DNA of 6,513 nucleotides, taken from contig JAJZLX010000065.1 of NCBI GenBank assembly GCA_021850555.1, forward strand, positions 1-6,513, given 5' to 3'. The translations under genes were made by a program, and so were the position numbers. How positions within the stretch are numbered: position 1 is the stretch's first letter; each line of letters starts with the position of its first letter. Positions 1 through 6,178 of the stretch are shown here, one piece after another. Source of the DNA: Pseudomonadota bacterium. Lineage in GTDB: Bacteria > Pseudomonadota > Gammaproteobacteria > Steroidobacterales > Steroidobacteraceae. The notes under the pieces were generated by a model, which ran no database searches, was not told where the DNA came from, and saw only the letters and a program-made list of their open reading frames with translations.

Positions 1-73
1 CGGCCCAGCAGCCGAGCAGCACCATGGCGAGTGCGCCCAGCATCTGGCCCCAGAGAATCTTCGTCCCGGTCAT
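1..73 (-). CDS. traG: TraG/VirD4 coupling protein, N-terminal fragment (runs off the window)
   Basis: Only the first 24 codons are in the window. The visible start, MTGTKILWGQ followed by a hydrophobic run (MLGALAMVLLGCWA), matches the usual opening of TraG-type type IV coupling proteins of this element class: a short cytoplasmic tip, then the first transmembrane helix. The full protein would be an inner-membrane ATPase that links the relaxase-DNA complex to the secretion channel; its ATPase domain lies outside the window. The ATG at 73 has a GGGG run 3 bases upstream on the minus strand. Another ATG at 86 is in a different frame. Family assignment rests on the N-terminal pattern and on the position downstream of a relaxase. 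Confidence 0.72.
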   Translation of the reverse strand, partial: MTGTKILWGQMLGALAMVLLGCWA

Positions 74-199
74 CGACCCCGCTCATGGATGCGAACGGGG
101 CACAGATAGAAAGACGGAAACTCCGCCACGCAACAGCAAAGAACGGCAATCGTAGAGGATCGAAGAAATAGAAACGGACGGCGGGTTGCGCCCTCCGTT

Positions 200-213
200 C
201 CAGGCTCCAGGCT
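200..213. repeat. Perfect tandem 7-mer at the toxin gene's 3' end
   Basis: The heptamer CCAGGCT occurs twice in tandem, at 200-206 and 207-213, touching the toxin stop codon (213-215). The rest of the 139-base gap between the toxin and traG (74-212) holds an A-rich stretch around 105-175 on the plus strand. I see no gene there and no hairpin followed by a T-run. A promoter for traG could lie in it, but I found no -35/-10 pair good enough to call. Confidence 0.5.
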
Positions 214-599
214 CAGATCACCTGGATCGGGCCCGGATATCGCGCGAGGTTGGCGTCCGCGGTGAGCAGCATGATCCCTTCCACCAGCGCCTGCGCGATC
301 AGCATGCGGTCGAACGGGTCTTTGTGCAGCGGCGGCAGGAGGTCGAGGGCGACGGCATGCGCGCTGGTGACGGGAAGCTCGGCATAGCCGTTATCGAGCA
401 GCCCGCGCCGCAACAGCCGCGCGTCGGCACGGAAATCCGCCCGTCCCAGTTGCTGCTTGATCGCCACCTCCCAGAGACTGGCGGCGCTGAACACCAATTC
501 GTTCGCTTCATCCTCAAGCAGTGCCCGCGCGGCGCGCGGCAGCCGCCGCGGGGTGCCCGCCGCCCAGAGCAGCACATGGGTATCGAGCAGCAGTTTCAT
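213..599 (-). CDS. vapC: VapC-family PIN-domain toxin
   Basis: This 128-residue protein has the length and layout of VapC toxins, Mg-dependent endoribonucleases that cut tRNA or rRNA when freed from their antitoxin. It opens with MKLLLDTHVLLW, typical of PIN domains. The expected acidic residues are D6, E44 (in SLWEVAIK), D97 (in DPFDRMLIAQA, with D94 nearby) and D115 (in LLTAD). The gene starts 10 bases after the stop of the antitoxin gene and has no good ribosome site of its own, so translation is probably coupled. The frame is complete with no sign of decay. VapC as a family is secure; the RNA target cannot be inferred. Confidence 0.92.
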   Translation of the reverse strand: MKLLLDTHVLLWAAGTPRRLPRAARALLEDEANELVFSAASLWEVAIKQQLGRADFRADARLLRRGLLDNGYAELPVTSAHAVALDLLPPLHKDPFDRMLIAQALVEGIMLLTADANLARYPGPIQVI

Positions 600-609
600 G
601 CCGGCGCGC

Positions 610-852
610 TCAGCCGGCCTCTGCCCCGAACAGGCGCGCGATCTCCGCGGCGCCCATGGTATCGAAATCCTCCGGGACGGCGATCTGGCCCTTGAGGAAG
701 CCGAGGCGGCGCGGGTGCGCCGGGGCCTCGAGCGCGGTGAGCTTCACCAAGGGCTTGCCAGCCTTGGCGATGATCACCTGCTCCCCCTGCGCGGCCTGCT
801 CGATCAGGCGGGACAGATGGGTCTTGGCGTCGTGGATGTTGACGGTGGACAT
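610..852 (-). CDS. Phd/YefM-family antitoxin partnering VapC
   Basis: This 80-residue protein begins MSTVNIHDAKTHLSRLIEQA and continues with EQVIIAKAGKPLVKL, the standard Phd/YefM (prevent-host-death) DNA-binding fold. The C-terminal half, from about residue 45, should wrap around and block the toxin; the segment after residue 50 (FLKGQIAVPEDFD) is a pattern often seen in antitoxins of PIN toxins. The ATG at 852 is supported by GAGG at 859-862 with a 6-base spacer. The gene lies immediately upstream of the toxin gene, in the usual antitoxin-first order. These proteins normally repress their own operon, which fits the palindrome just upstream. Longer starts in other frames overlap this region but have no family support. 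Confidence 0.92.
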   Translation of the reverse strand: MSTVNIHDAKTHLSRLIEQAAQGEQVIIAKAGKPLVKLTALEAPAHPRRLGFLKGQIAVPEDFDTMGAAEIARLFGAEAG

Positions 853-871
853 GGGTTGCCTCGGGCGGACT

Positions 872-910
872 TAGTCTAGTTAGACTAGTCCGGAGATCGG
901 GCCCGCGCAA
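872..910 (-). promoter_or_regulatory. Predicted antitoxin-toxin promoter with overlapping palindromic operator
   Basis: A perfect inverted repeat, TAGTCTA-GT-TAGACTA, lies at 872-887, with a second palindrome GACTAGTC overlapping at 883-890. On the minus strand a possible -35 (TTGCGC, 905-910) and -10 (TAGTCT, 882-887) are separated by 17 bases, and the -10 falls inside the palindrome. That is the arrangement expected if the antitoxin, alone or with toxin, binds here to repress its own promoter. The palindrome is directly visible; the promoter boxes match the consensus only partly, and binding is inferred. Confidence 0.55.
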
Positions 911-1145
911 CCTGGTGATAGAACTCTGACGCTTGGTGCGGGCAGTTAGCGGCCGGAGTCGACACAAGTCGGGCATAGCCTGGCCCGGAAAGGCGCTCCA
1001 GGAGCAGATATTCAGCGCCCACGTCTGCCTATAACAACGCGCCCAAGTTGGTCATGCGGCTGGCATATCTGGCATCCCGGTAGCGGACAAGCTCATCAGC
1101 CGGTTGAGCGGCGGAGATCCGGGGGGACGAGACTGCGAGGCGATA
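911..1145. other. Intergenic stretch upstream of the antitoxin promoter
   Basis: No gene is supported here. GGCGCT (992-997) and AGCGCC (1014-1019) form a 6-bp inverted repeat around a smaller palindrome GCTCCAGGAGC (995-1005). There is no T-run after it on either strand, so it is not a convincing terminator for the upstream hydrolase gene. TGGCAT occurs twice near 1061-1076. Confidence 0.5.
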
Positions 1146-2408
1146 TTAGCCGAGGGGATCGAGAAGCTCACCGCCGCCACGCCGGATGCTGACACAGTCA
1201 TCACATAGTCGCAGCGAGGGTACCCCGGGCATGGTATCGGCGCTGTTTAGCAGCCGATAGTCGCGGGCGGGATCGCCACATGATGAGCACACATCGGCAG
1301 AGCCTGCGTGCGCTATCCACCTTCGCGCGATCGCGCCTAGATTAGGTTCAACCCGATCAACGATTGAAAACCAGAGTTCGGAATGCGGCACAATCCGCTC
1401 CAAATGGCAGCCGACGTCCTCAGGGAAGTGGCGCTGCAGCCACGTGAGTGCTGTATCACAACGGAGCTGATGGGTTCGGACTAGTTGTTCGTAGAGTGTG
1501 ATCAGTAAAGCTGTAGTATGACGCCTTGAATTTTGGTAAACTGTGCGATAATGTTTGAGATTAACGGCAAAGCGAATACCGCCGGAATAGGTTTCGCGGA
1601 TTGTTGAGACGCAATATGCCCTTAGGTCAGCCGAGGTCGCATCGTTGAAAATAGAGTCCATTGCGTCGGCGTCATAGTGGAATGGATTGACTTTACGGTC
1701 GATCTTCCAGAGATCAAGATAACCCGATTCGCGATAGGCCTGGGCAATTTGGGAATCCCACTCTGGGTGCTGTTGTACGAGCCGATCGAGATCGCTAAAA
1801 TGCTCGACCGAAGGGTCGAGTTTCCGGGCGACTGCCAGAATGGCATTTGTGCTCTTTTGCATTATATCTATTTGATTTGGGCGCTCGCGCCGTGCGGAAA
1901 GTTCGTGCTCCGGCGCGTCCTCGGTGATGTCGCTGAGTTCGTGCAGAAAAGGACTGACGCGCAAATCCTCTGGGGTGCAGTAGTCTTCATCTCGAACTAA
2001 ATGCAATCCAATACTCGCATATGCGCGTGCGACCAACCGAGAGCAGAACTGGCGGTTGTTTCGAGGCTTTGGTCCACCAAGCACCGACCGCGCTGCCTCA
2101 GCCTTCGAGTAGCGAGCGCCGATTTGCGATCGAGCAAACTCAATGAGTTGAGCCAGTTGCACGTCGCTGAGTGGACTTCGCACGCGGAAGGCGTACACCT
2201 TTTCGTCGAGCTCAAAGAGCTCCCGTTGAAGATTGCGGGCGTGGACACCGACCGACGTGGAGTCGATAATCGAACCATGCTGAACGCAGATCATGGCATG
2301 TGAGACTACGCCCTTCGTAGACATCCGGATGCCCCTTCCCAACTTGGTCGGCCGGGCGGTGAGCACAATGTCACCGGGTTGAAGGCGATCGATCTTTAGT
2401 CTTTTCAT
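1146..2408 (-). CDS. YiiX/NlpC-P60-like cysteine hydrolase with C-terminal four-cysteine (zinc-ribbon-like) motif
   Basis: This 420-residue protein is not a known transfer component. Residues about 8-160 look like a YiiX/YebB-type papain-like (permuted NlpC/P60) hydrolase: LQPGDIVLT (9-17), then a histidine in VVSHAMICV (H37), an acidic residue in IIDSTS (D49), and the likely nucleophile in RQFCSRLVARAY (C122). Such enzymes cleave amide or thioester bonds in peptides or lipids; the substrate here is unknown. Residues about 170-370 are probably mostly helical and I do not recognise them. Near the C-terminus CSSCG (C374, C377) and LCDDC (C402, C405) form a CxxC-24-CxxC pair that could bind zinc. 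I chose the ATG at 2408 because the hydrolase domain begins just after it. An in-frame start at 2519 would add 37 low-complexity residues, and neither start has a strong ribosome site. Base composition is clearly lower in GC than the flanking genes (22 of 60 at 1501-1560, against 41 of 60 at 3481-3540 in the relaxase), suggesting separate acquisition. There is no signal peptide, so it is probably cytoplasmic. Confidence 0.7.
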   Translation of the reverse strand: MKRLKIDRLQPGDIVLTARPTKLGRGIRMSTKGVVSHAMICVQHGSIIDSTSVGVHARNLQRELFELDEKVYAFRVRSPLSDVQLAQLIEFARSQIGARYSKAEAARSVLGGPKPRNNRQFCSRLVARAYASIGLHLVRDEDYCTPEDLRVSPFLHELSDITEDAPEHELSARRERPNQIDIMQKSTNAILAVARKLDPSVEHFSDLDRLVQQHPEWDSQIAQAYRESGYLDLWKIDRKVNPFHYDADAMDSIFNDATSADLRAYCVSTIRETYSGGIRFAVNLKHYRTVYQNSRRHTTALLITLYEQLVRTHQLRCDTALTWLQRHFPEDVGCHLERIVPHSELWFSIVDRVEPNLGAIARRWIAHAGSADVCSSCGDPARDYRLLNSADTMPGVPSLRLCDDCVSIRRGGGELLDPLG

Positions 2409-2529
2409 TGCCGTGGAATTCCCATTTCGACGCCATTTCCGGTAAGAGCCAATGGCCGTCGTGACGCGAATGTCTGCTTCAGACCGGCCCCGCCTCAAAG
2501 CCGACAGGCAGAAATCCACCCGTTGCGGT

Positions 2530-2558
2530 AGTCTGAACCCGGTACGAAGCTTCAGACT
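2530..2558. repeat. 8-bp inverted repeat between relaxase and hydrolase genes; possible weak terminator on the plus strand
   Basis: AGTCTGAA (2530-2537) and TTCAGACT (2551-2558) are perfect reverse complements separated by 13 bases. On the plus strand the right arm runs into TTTT (2558-2561), resembling a weak intrinsic terminator. On the minus strand, the direction of all genes here, no T-run follows. Another copy of the right-arm core, GCTTCAGAC, is at 2476-2484 as well as 2549-2557. The 204-base gap around it (2409-2612) has no supported gene and probably holds the promoter of the hydrolase gene. Confidence 0.45.
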
Positions 2559-2612
2559 TTTACCACTAAGTTCCTCCGGCGCGACCTGGAGACCCTGGGC
2601 TTCACCTGCGCA

Positions 2613-4658
2613 TCAGATCCCTAGCCCCCGATCCCGGCCGATCTGCCAGGAAATCCCACCGTCGGTGACGAGCCCGACGACCTCGCGACCAAGGCTGCGC
2701 TCGATCACCGGCCGCCACGGGACCAGGGTGAATTCCTGGGCGTTCTCGACCAGGGCGTAGCGACCGGAGGCGAACTGGATCGCCTCGCGGTAGGTGCCGC
2801 GGATCGTGTCGCCGCGCGCCGGCATCCGGAACGGCACGGCGCGCGTCGTCGCCAGTTCGCCGCCGGCGCGCGCGATTTCGCGGCGCTCCAGCGTCGCGAG
2901 CAGGTCCCGGCGATAGCGCACGCCCCCGTCCGCGTCATGGCGCGCATCGCCATGGGCGAGGTGGTGCTTGCGGCGGTGCTCTAGGGCGGCTTCGACCGCC
3001 AGCCCGAACCCGCCTTGCGTGAGCGGGACCGGGTCGCGAGCCACCAGTTGGCGGTCGAGCCAGGTCGCCCCGTCGCTGCGGATCTGGGCTTCCAGGTCGA
3101 GCACGGACAGCACGCGCAGGCTGGGTTTCTGGTTGCGGTCCGTGTCGTGGCGGGCAGCCTGCTGTTCCAGATCCGGCGGGATGCGCCAATGGTCAGCGTC
3201 GAGCCGCCGGACCACGCGAGCGCGCCGAAGCGCCTCCAGGCGGCGGACATGCGCTTCGACATGGGCCTCCGGATCTGCAATGCCGGGATCGGCGCGCGCG
3301 ATGGCGAGGTGGTCCGCAGGCCGATAGACGCCGGCGTTCTGGTGGGCGAGGTCGGCGATGTTCCGATCCGCGGCGCGCGGCGCTCCGCGTTCCGCAGCAA
3401 GTTCCACGATGGCCCCGATCGGCGGGTTGGCGGCATCCGCGCCGGTGGCGGGGAGTTCGACGTAGTGGATCCGTCCGTCGAGGCCATCGACGATCAGATG
3501 GACCCGATCGCCCAGTTCGTCGCCAGCAAGCCCCCGGCCCAGCAGTCGTCCGGTGATGGATGCGGCGAGCGGCTCGCGAAGGTCGTGAATGGCGAACTGC
3601 TCAGCCCCGCGCTCCGCGCCCTGATGGGTCAGCGCGTGGTGCATGGTCTTGATGATGTCTCCGCGCTCGCCGAGGGCGCGCAGCGTCTCCTCCATCCCGG
3701 GAGCCAGGCGCCAGCGGCCGGCGGCGATCGCCTCGGCCAATCCCAGCCGCTCCAGGGCTTGCAGCCGGCCGATCCGTAGCTGCCGGTCGAAGTCGGAGCG
3801 CGGCTCCCCGACGGCGGTGCGGAGGTCGATCACGCCACCCACCGCCTCACCGGCTTCGCGCAGCAGCGCCCGATCGATCCGGGTCAGCCGTTCCTGGTCG
3901 ATCTCGCGGACGAGCTTGGCCTGTCGTTCCTTCGCGCTCTCGGGACCGAGCTCGATGGTGACCAGCTCCGAGGCGCGCTCCCGGATGCCGTGGGCCAGAT
4001 AGGCCCCGGCGATCACCAGGTTCGCGCCGGCCTCATCGACGCCGCGGATAACGATGTGGGTGTGCGGGTGGGCGGTGTTGAAGTGATCGACGGCGACCCA
4101 GTCGAGCCCGGTTCCGAGATCGCGCTCGACCTGCCGCATCAGATCGCGGGTGAAGGCGCGGAGGTCGGAGAGCTCGGCGCCATCCTCCGCGGCAACGATC
4201 AGCCGGAACTGACGCGGGTCGCCCTCTGAGCGGTCGAGGAAGGCGCGGCCATCGGCCCGGTCGGCCGTGGCGGAGTAGAGCTGGCCGGGCGAGCCCTCTC
4301 GGGTGACGCCGTCCCGCTGGAGGTAGCGCAGATGCACCGCCGCCGCGCGGCTCCCGGCGCGCATCTTCACGTAGCGCGCCTTGACGACGACACGGCGCGC
4401 TCCGGGCCGCGCCTGCGACCAGCCCCGTGGTGAGGCCGCTCGCCCGCGCGCGAACGCTGCGCCCCTGCCGTACTTGGCCGGCAGATCGGCGAGGCTCCGC
4501 GCGCCGACAGGTGGCGCCCCAATAGATGGCCGCGCGAGTGCGCCGGCACGAGAAATCGCGCGCTTGATCTGCGTTGCCGCCAGTACCCGCCGATGTTCCC
4601 GGCTACGCGTCCGGCCAAGGCGAGGGCGAAGGCGTGGATCATCGTCGGGGCGAGCCAT
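2613..4658 (-). CDS. Conjugative relaxase with DUF3363-type C-terminal region
   Basis: The 681-residue protein nicks the transferred strand at the origin of transfer and stays covalently attached to pilot it out. The N-terminus MARPDDDPRLRPRLGR is typical of this relaxase family. The metal-binding histidine motif is clear: H192-FNTA-H197-P-H199-T-H201 followed by IVIRG. The likely nucleophile region is LRYLQRDGVTREG, with Y112 the best catalytic tyrosine candidate. From about residue 290 (RQLRIGRLQALERLGL, LRALGERGDIIKTMH) to the end (FTLVPWRPVIE, GREVVGLV) the protein follows the DUF3363 pattern, including GATWLDRQLVARDPVPL. I chose the ATG at 4658 because family homology starts exactly there and GGAG lies just upstream. 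An in-frame ATG at 4826 would add 56 residues with no family resemblance. The gene looks intact. Its usual downstream neighbour traG is displaced by about 2.5 kb. Catalytic roles are inferred from the family. Confidence 0.92.
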   Translation of the reverse strand: MARPDDDPRLRPRLGRTRSREHRRVLAATQIKRAISRAGALARPSIGAPPVGARSLADLPAKYGRGAAFARGRAASPRGWSQARPGARRVVVKARYVKMRAGSRAAAVHLRYLQRDGVTREGSPGQLYSATADRADGRAFLDRSEGDPRQFRLIVAAEDGAELSDLRAFTRDLMRQVERDLGTGLDWVAVDHFNTAHPHTHIVIRGVDEAGANLVIAGAYLAHGIRERASELVTIELGPESAKERQAKLVREIDQERLTRIDRALLREAGEAVGGVIDLRTAVGEPRSDFDRQLRIGRLQALERLGLAEAIAAGRWRLAPGMEETLRALGERGDIIKTMHHALTHQGAERGAEQFAIHDLREPLAASITGRLLGRGLAGDELGDRVHLIVDGLDGRIHYVELPATGADAANPPIGAIVELAAERGAPRAADRNIADLAHQNAGVYRPADHLAIARADPGIADPEAHVEAHVRRLEALRRARVVRRLDADHWRIPPDLEQQAARHDTDRNQKPSLRVLSVLDLEAQIRSDGATWLDRQLVARDPVPLTQGGFGLAVEAALEHRRKHHLAHGDARHDADGGVRYRRDLLATLERREIARAGGELATTRAVPFRMPARGDTIRGTYREAIQFASGRYALVENAQEFTLVPWRPVIERSLGREVVGLVTDGGISWQIGRDRGLGI

Positions 4659-4738
4659 GCTCCGAGACTGACGGTAAACCTGCCACTCGCGAAGGAGCCT
4701 TGGTGGCACTGCGAAAATGCGCCGATCGAAGCGGCCAT
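4658..4738 (-). pseudogene. Possible stump of a DUF736-family gene
   Basis: From the ATG at 4738 the minus strand encodes MAASIGAFSQ, then HQGSFASGRFTVSL, before running out of frame into the relaxase start. DUF736 proteins, small proteins of about 100 residues common just upstream of relaxases in this element class, begin with a similar pattern (IG-F, then G-F-G, then T-L). The resemblance ends after about 25 residues; the rest of the domain is absent and the frame continues into relaxase coding sequence. I infer a deletion that removed most of the gene. The match is short and could be chance, and no ribosome site precedes 4738. Confidence 0.28.
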
Positions 4739-4750
4739 GACACGGTGTTG

Positions 4751-4779
4751 CCGTGCCTGGTTGCGAATCCGCGGCACGG
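4751..4779. repeat. 7-bp inverted repeat upstream of the relaxase; candidate origin-of-transfer element
   Basis: CCGTGCC (4751-4757) and GGCACGG (4773-4779) are perfect reverse complements around a 15-base loop. A third arm, CACGG at 4741-4745, can pair with CCGTG at 4751-4755. The palindrome CCGCGG occurs on both sides of the right arm (4769-4774 and 4783-4788). The cluster lies about 95-135 bases upstream of the relaxase start, a common location for the inverted repeat that a relaxase binds beside its nick site. The repeats are seen directly; the oriT role is inference from position, and I could not identify a nick site. Confidence 0.35.
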
Positions 4780-5192
4780 TGGCCGCGGTCGATAACCCAA
4801 TGTGCAGACAATGAAACCGCGACCAATCGCGCGCAGTGGTGCCGCAGACCTTTATCTTGCCGTCCTTCCTAATCGGAACATTGGTCGCTCTCCGGCCGTC
4901 TTTCTCCAAGCGCAGATCAACAGAAATCGACGCAAGCAACACGATGGACTGCGATCTTGCACGGTGTGCCACGATAGTCGGATGGATCGACGCCGCCACG
5001 CAAATTAACAGTGCGATCAGATGCCGAGTTGGTGCAGCCGACGTGCAGTTCGACAGTCGGACGTTGCGCCGCGCCGCTGCGTCGGCAGAAGCCGTCGCGA
5101 GATCATCCGCGGTGCGCCAGCGTTACTGGAGAGCGACGAACAGCGCACCATTCCCGCGCACATCAAGGGCCGAACCGGAGACGGATCGCGGC
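4780..5192. other. Non-coding spacer between lytic transglycosylase and relaxase
   Basis: I see no supported gene here, though several open frames cross it. Translations on the minus strand show no recognisable domain. GC content drops in the 4790-4990 part relative to both flanks. A weak inverted repeat CCGAC/GTCGG flanks 5038-5060. The stretch probably holds the leader of the relaxase gene, and perhaps decayed remains of genes normally found here. Confidence 0.5.
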
Positions 5193-5957
5193 TCAGGTCC
5201 GGCCGCAGCTGAACGGCCAGCGACCTCCGTCGGCGCAGACATGGGCGCCTGGTTCGGACTCACGATCGGCGGGACCGTGGGCGCCGAAGAGGGCCTCGGG
5301 ATGCACGACGACGGTCACGAAGAGGCCGGCACTGATGGCGTCGCTCGGGCTCCGGACCGGCACCTCCGGAGCCGGCTTCGTGCTCAACCCCGTCGTCCCG
5401 ACTGCCGGCTGCAACGCGCCCGACGTGCCGTCGATCTGCGGCGCGAGTGCGGCGAGGTAGCGCTGTGTCTCGGCTGGCAGCGCGTGGCCGGTGTGCAGGA
5501 ACGCATCGAGCCGCGCCGGCCCGGCGTTGTAAGCAGCGAGGAACCAGGGCACGCCGTAGCGGTCCAGCAGCTCGCGCAGATGCGCCGCACCGGCGAGGAT
5601 GTTGTCGCGTGGCACATACGGATCGGCGCCCAGCCCGTAGCGGGCACGCAGCGCGGCGTAGGTCTGCGGCATCACCTGCATCAGGCCCATCGCGCCTGCT
5701 GGTGAGCGGATCGGCTCGCCGTCCATGGTCGCGTGGCCGCCACTCTCCGCGCGCATCACGGCGGCGATCCATGCTTCGGGAATGTCGAAGCGGTGCGCCG
5801 CTGCGGCGATGTCGGGCTGCCAAACGGCGACCGCTCCGTGTCCGTCGCCGCGCAACACGGGCGTCGCACTCGCGCACGCGGGCGCACTGCCAAGCGGCAC
5901 GAACAGCGCCGCGCGGGCCGCAAGACCGCAGGTCGCGACCAGGGTCAGCACGTCCAT
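5193..5957 (-). CDS. Secreted lytic transglycosylase of the conjugation apparatus (VirB1/SLT-like)
   Basis: This 254-residue protein cleaves the glycan strands of peptidoglycan with formation of 1,6-anhydro ends, making room for the type IV secretion channel. Residues 1-31 form a hydrophobic export signal ending in PACASA. The SLT domain follows: FDIPEAWIAAVMRAESGG with catalytic E71, then GAMGLMQVMPQTY (88-100), the DNILAGAAHLREL helix (118-130) and AAYNAGP (141-147). The C-terminal tail from about residue 175 is proline-rich and variable, ending in an unusual cysteine-containing stretch. The ATG at 5957 is preceded by a strong GGAGGGG site with a 6-base gap; an in-frame start at 5990 lacks such a site. 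It lies downstream of the peptidase gene in the usual order. Confidence 0.93.
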   Translation of the reverse strand: MDVLTLVATCGLAARAALFVPLGSAPACASATPVLRGDGHGAVAVWQPDIAAAAHRFDIPEAWIAAVMRAESGGHATMDGEPIRSPAGAMGLMQVMPQTYAALRARYGLGADPYVPRDNILAGAAHLRELLDRYGVPWFLAAYNAGPARLDAFLHTGHALPAETQRYLAALAPQIDGTSGALQPAVGTTGLSTKPAPEVPVRSPSDAISAGLFVTVVVHPEALFGAHGPADRESEPGAHVCADGGRWPFSCGRT

Positions 5958-6178
5958 CGTGAACCCCTCCACGAGCCAAACCGCTGCCACGCCGCTGACA
6001 GGTGAAGCGCTGCCAGCGTGCTCGCTTCCGTCAAGGGAGAAGCGCGCCAGGGCGCGCCGGCTGCGCCGCCCTTGACCTTCGCTGCGCGCGCCGGCGGTGC
6101 GGGAACTGGCCGGGACGGCAGGATGGCCGTCCCTGGGCCGAACAACAGGATGGCGGGGAAGATGCGTGGCTCGGTCAT
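5945..6178 (-). CDS. Small overlapping reading frame between traF and the transglycosylase gene (doubtful)
   Basis: This 77-residue frame starts with an ATG that overlaps the traF stop codon in the ATGA arrangement typical of translational coupling, and it ends 13 bases inside the transglycosylase gene. It would encode MTEPRIFPAILLFGPGTAIL, a hydrophobic start, followed by a proline- and alanine-rich stretch and a tryptophan-rich end. I recognise no domain. High GC makes long chance frames common, and much of this one coincides with a strongly self-complementary stretch (6030-6076) that may be the real functional element. It may simply be the spacer between the two genes. Confidence 0.25.
   Translation of the reverse strand: MTEPRIFPAILLFGPGTAILPSRPVPAPPARAAKVKGGAAGAPWRASPLTEASTLAALHLSAAWQRFGSWRGSRWTC
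6030..6076. repeat. Nested inverted repeats able to form a three-way-junction structure
   Basis: The outer arms GTCAAGGG (6030-6037) and CCCTTGAC (6069-6076) are perfect 8-bp complements. Inside them lie two further hairpins: GCGCGCC-AG-GGCGCGC (6042-6057, in practice a 6-bp stem with a 4-base loop) and CGGC-TGC-GCCG (6058-6068). Together they account for nearly every base of the 47-base unit. On the minus-strand transcript this would sit between the traF stop and the transglycosylase ribosome site. No T-run follows, so it is not a standard terminator. It could be an RNA structure affecting transcript stability or translation, or a mobile palindromic repeat. Confidence 0.55.

Noticed and set aside
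596..976. Minus-strand frame of 126 codons overlapping the antitoxin gene
   Set aside because: It is a different frame over the antitoxin, which has clear family motifs and a good ribosome site.
992..1019. Inverted repeat as a terminator for the hydrolase gene
   Set aside because: The arms are only 6 bp around a 16-base loop and no T-run follows on either strand.
1029..1145. 38 open codons in frame after the hydrolase stop (1146-1148), ending at 1029
   Set aside because: It could suggest a premature stop, but the open length is easily reached by chance in GC-rich DNA, I recognise no domain in it, and the preceding protein already ends after a complete cysteine motif.
2409..2519. Longer start for the hydrolase gene at 2519
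   Set aside because: The extra 37 residues cross the repeat-rich gap and precede the domain start; the ATG at 2408 fits better, though its ribosome site is also weak.
3015..3779. Plus-strand frame of 254 codons inside the relaxase
   Set aside because: It is the antisense shadow of well-supported relaxase coding sequence and has no recognisable motif.
4659..4826. Longer relaxase start at 4826
   Set aside because: The added 56 residues do not resemble the family, whereas the start at 4658 matches the conserved N-terminus and has GGAG just upstream.
4836..5705. Long open frame on the plus strand (289 codons)
   Set aside because: It runs antisense through the transglycosylase gene, shows no domain, and has the arginine-rich composition of GC-rich shadow frames.
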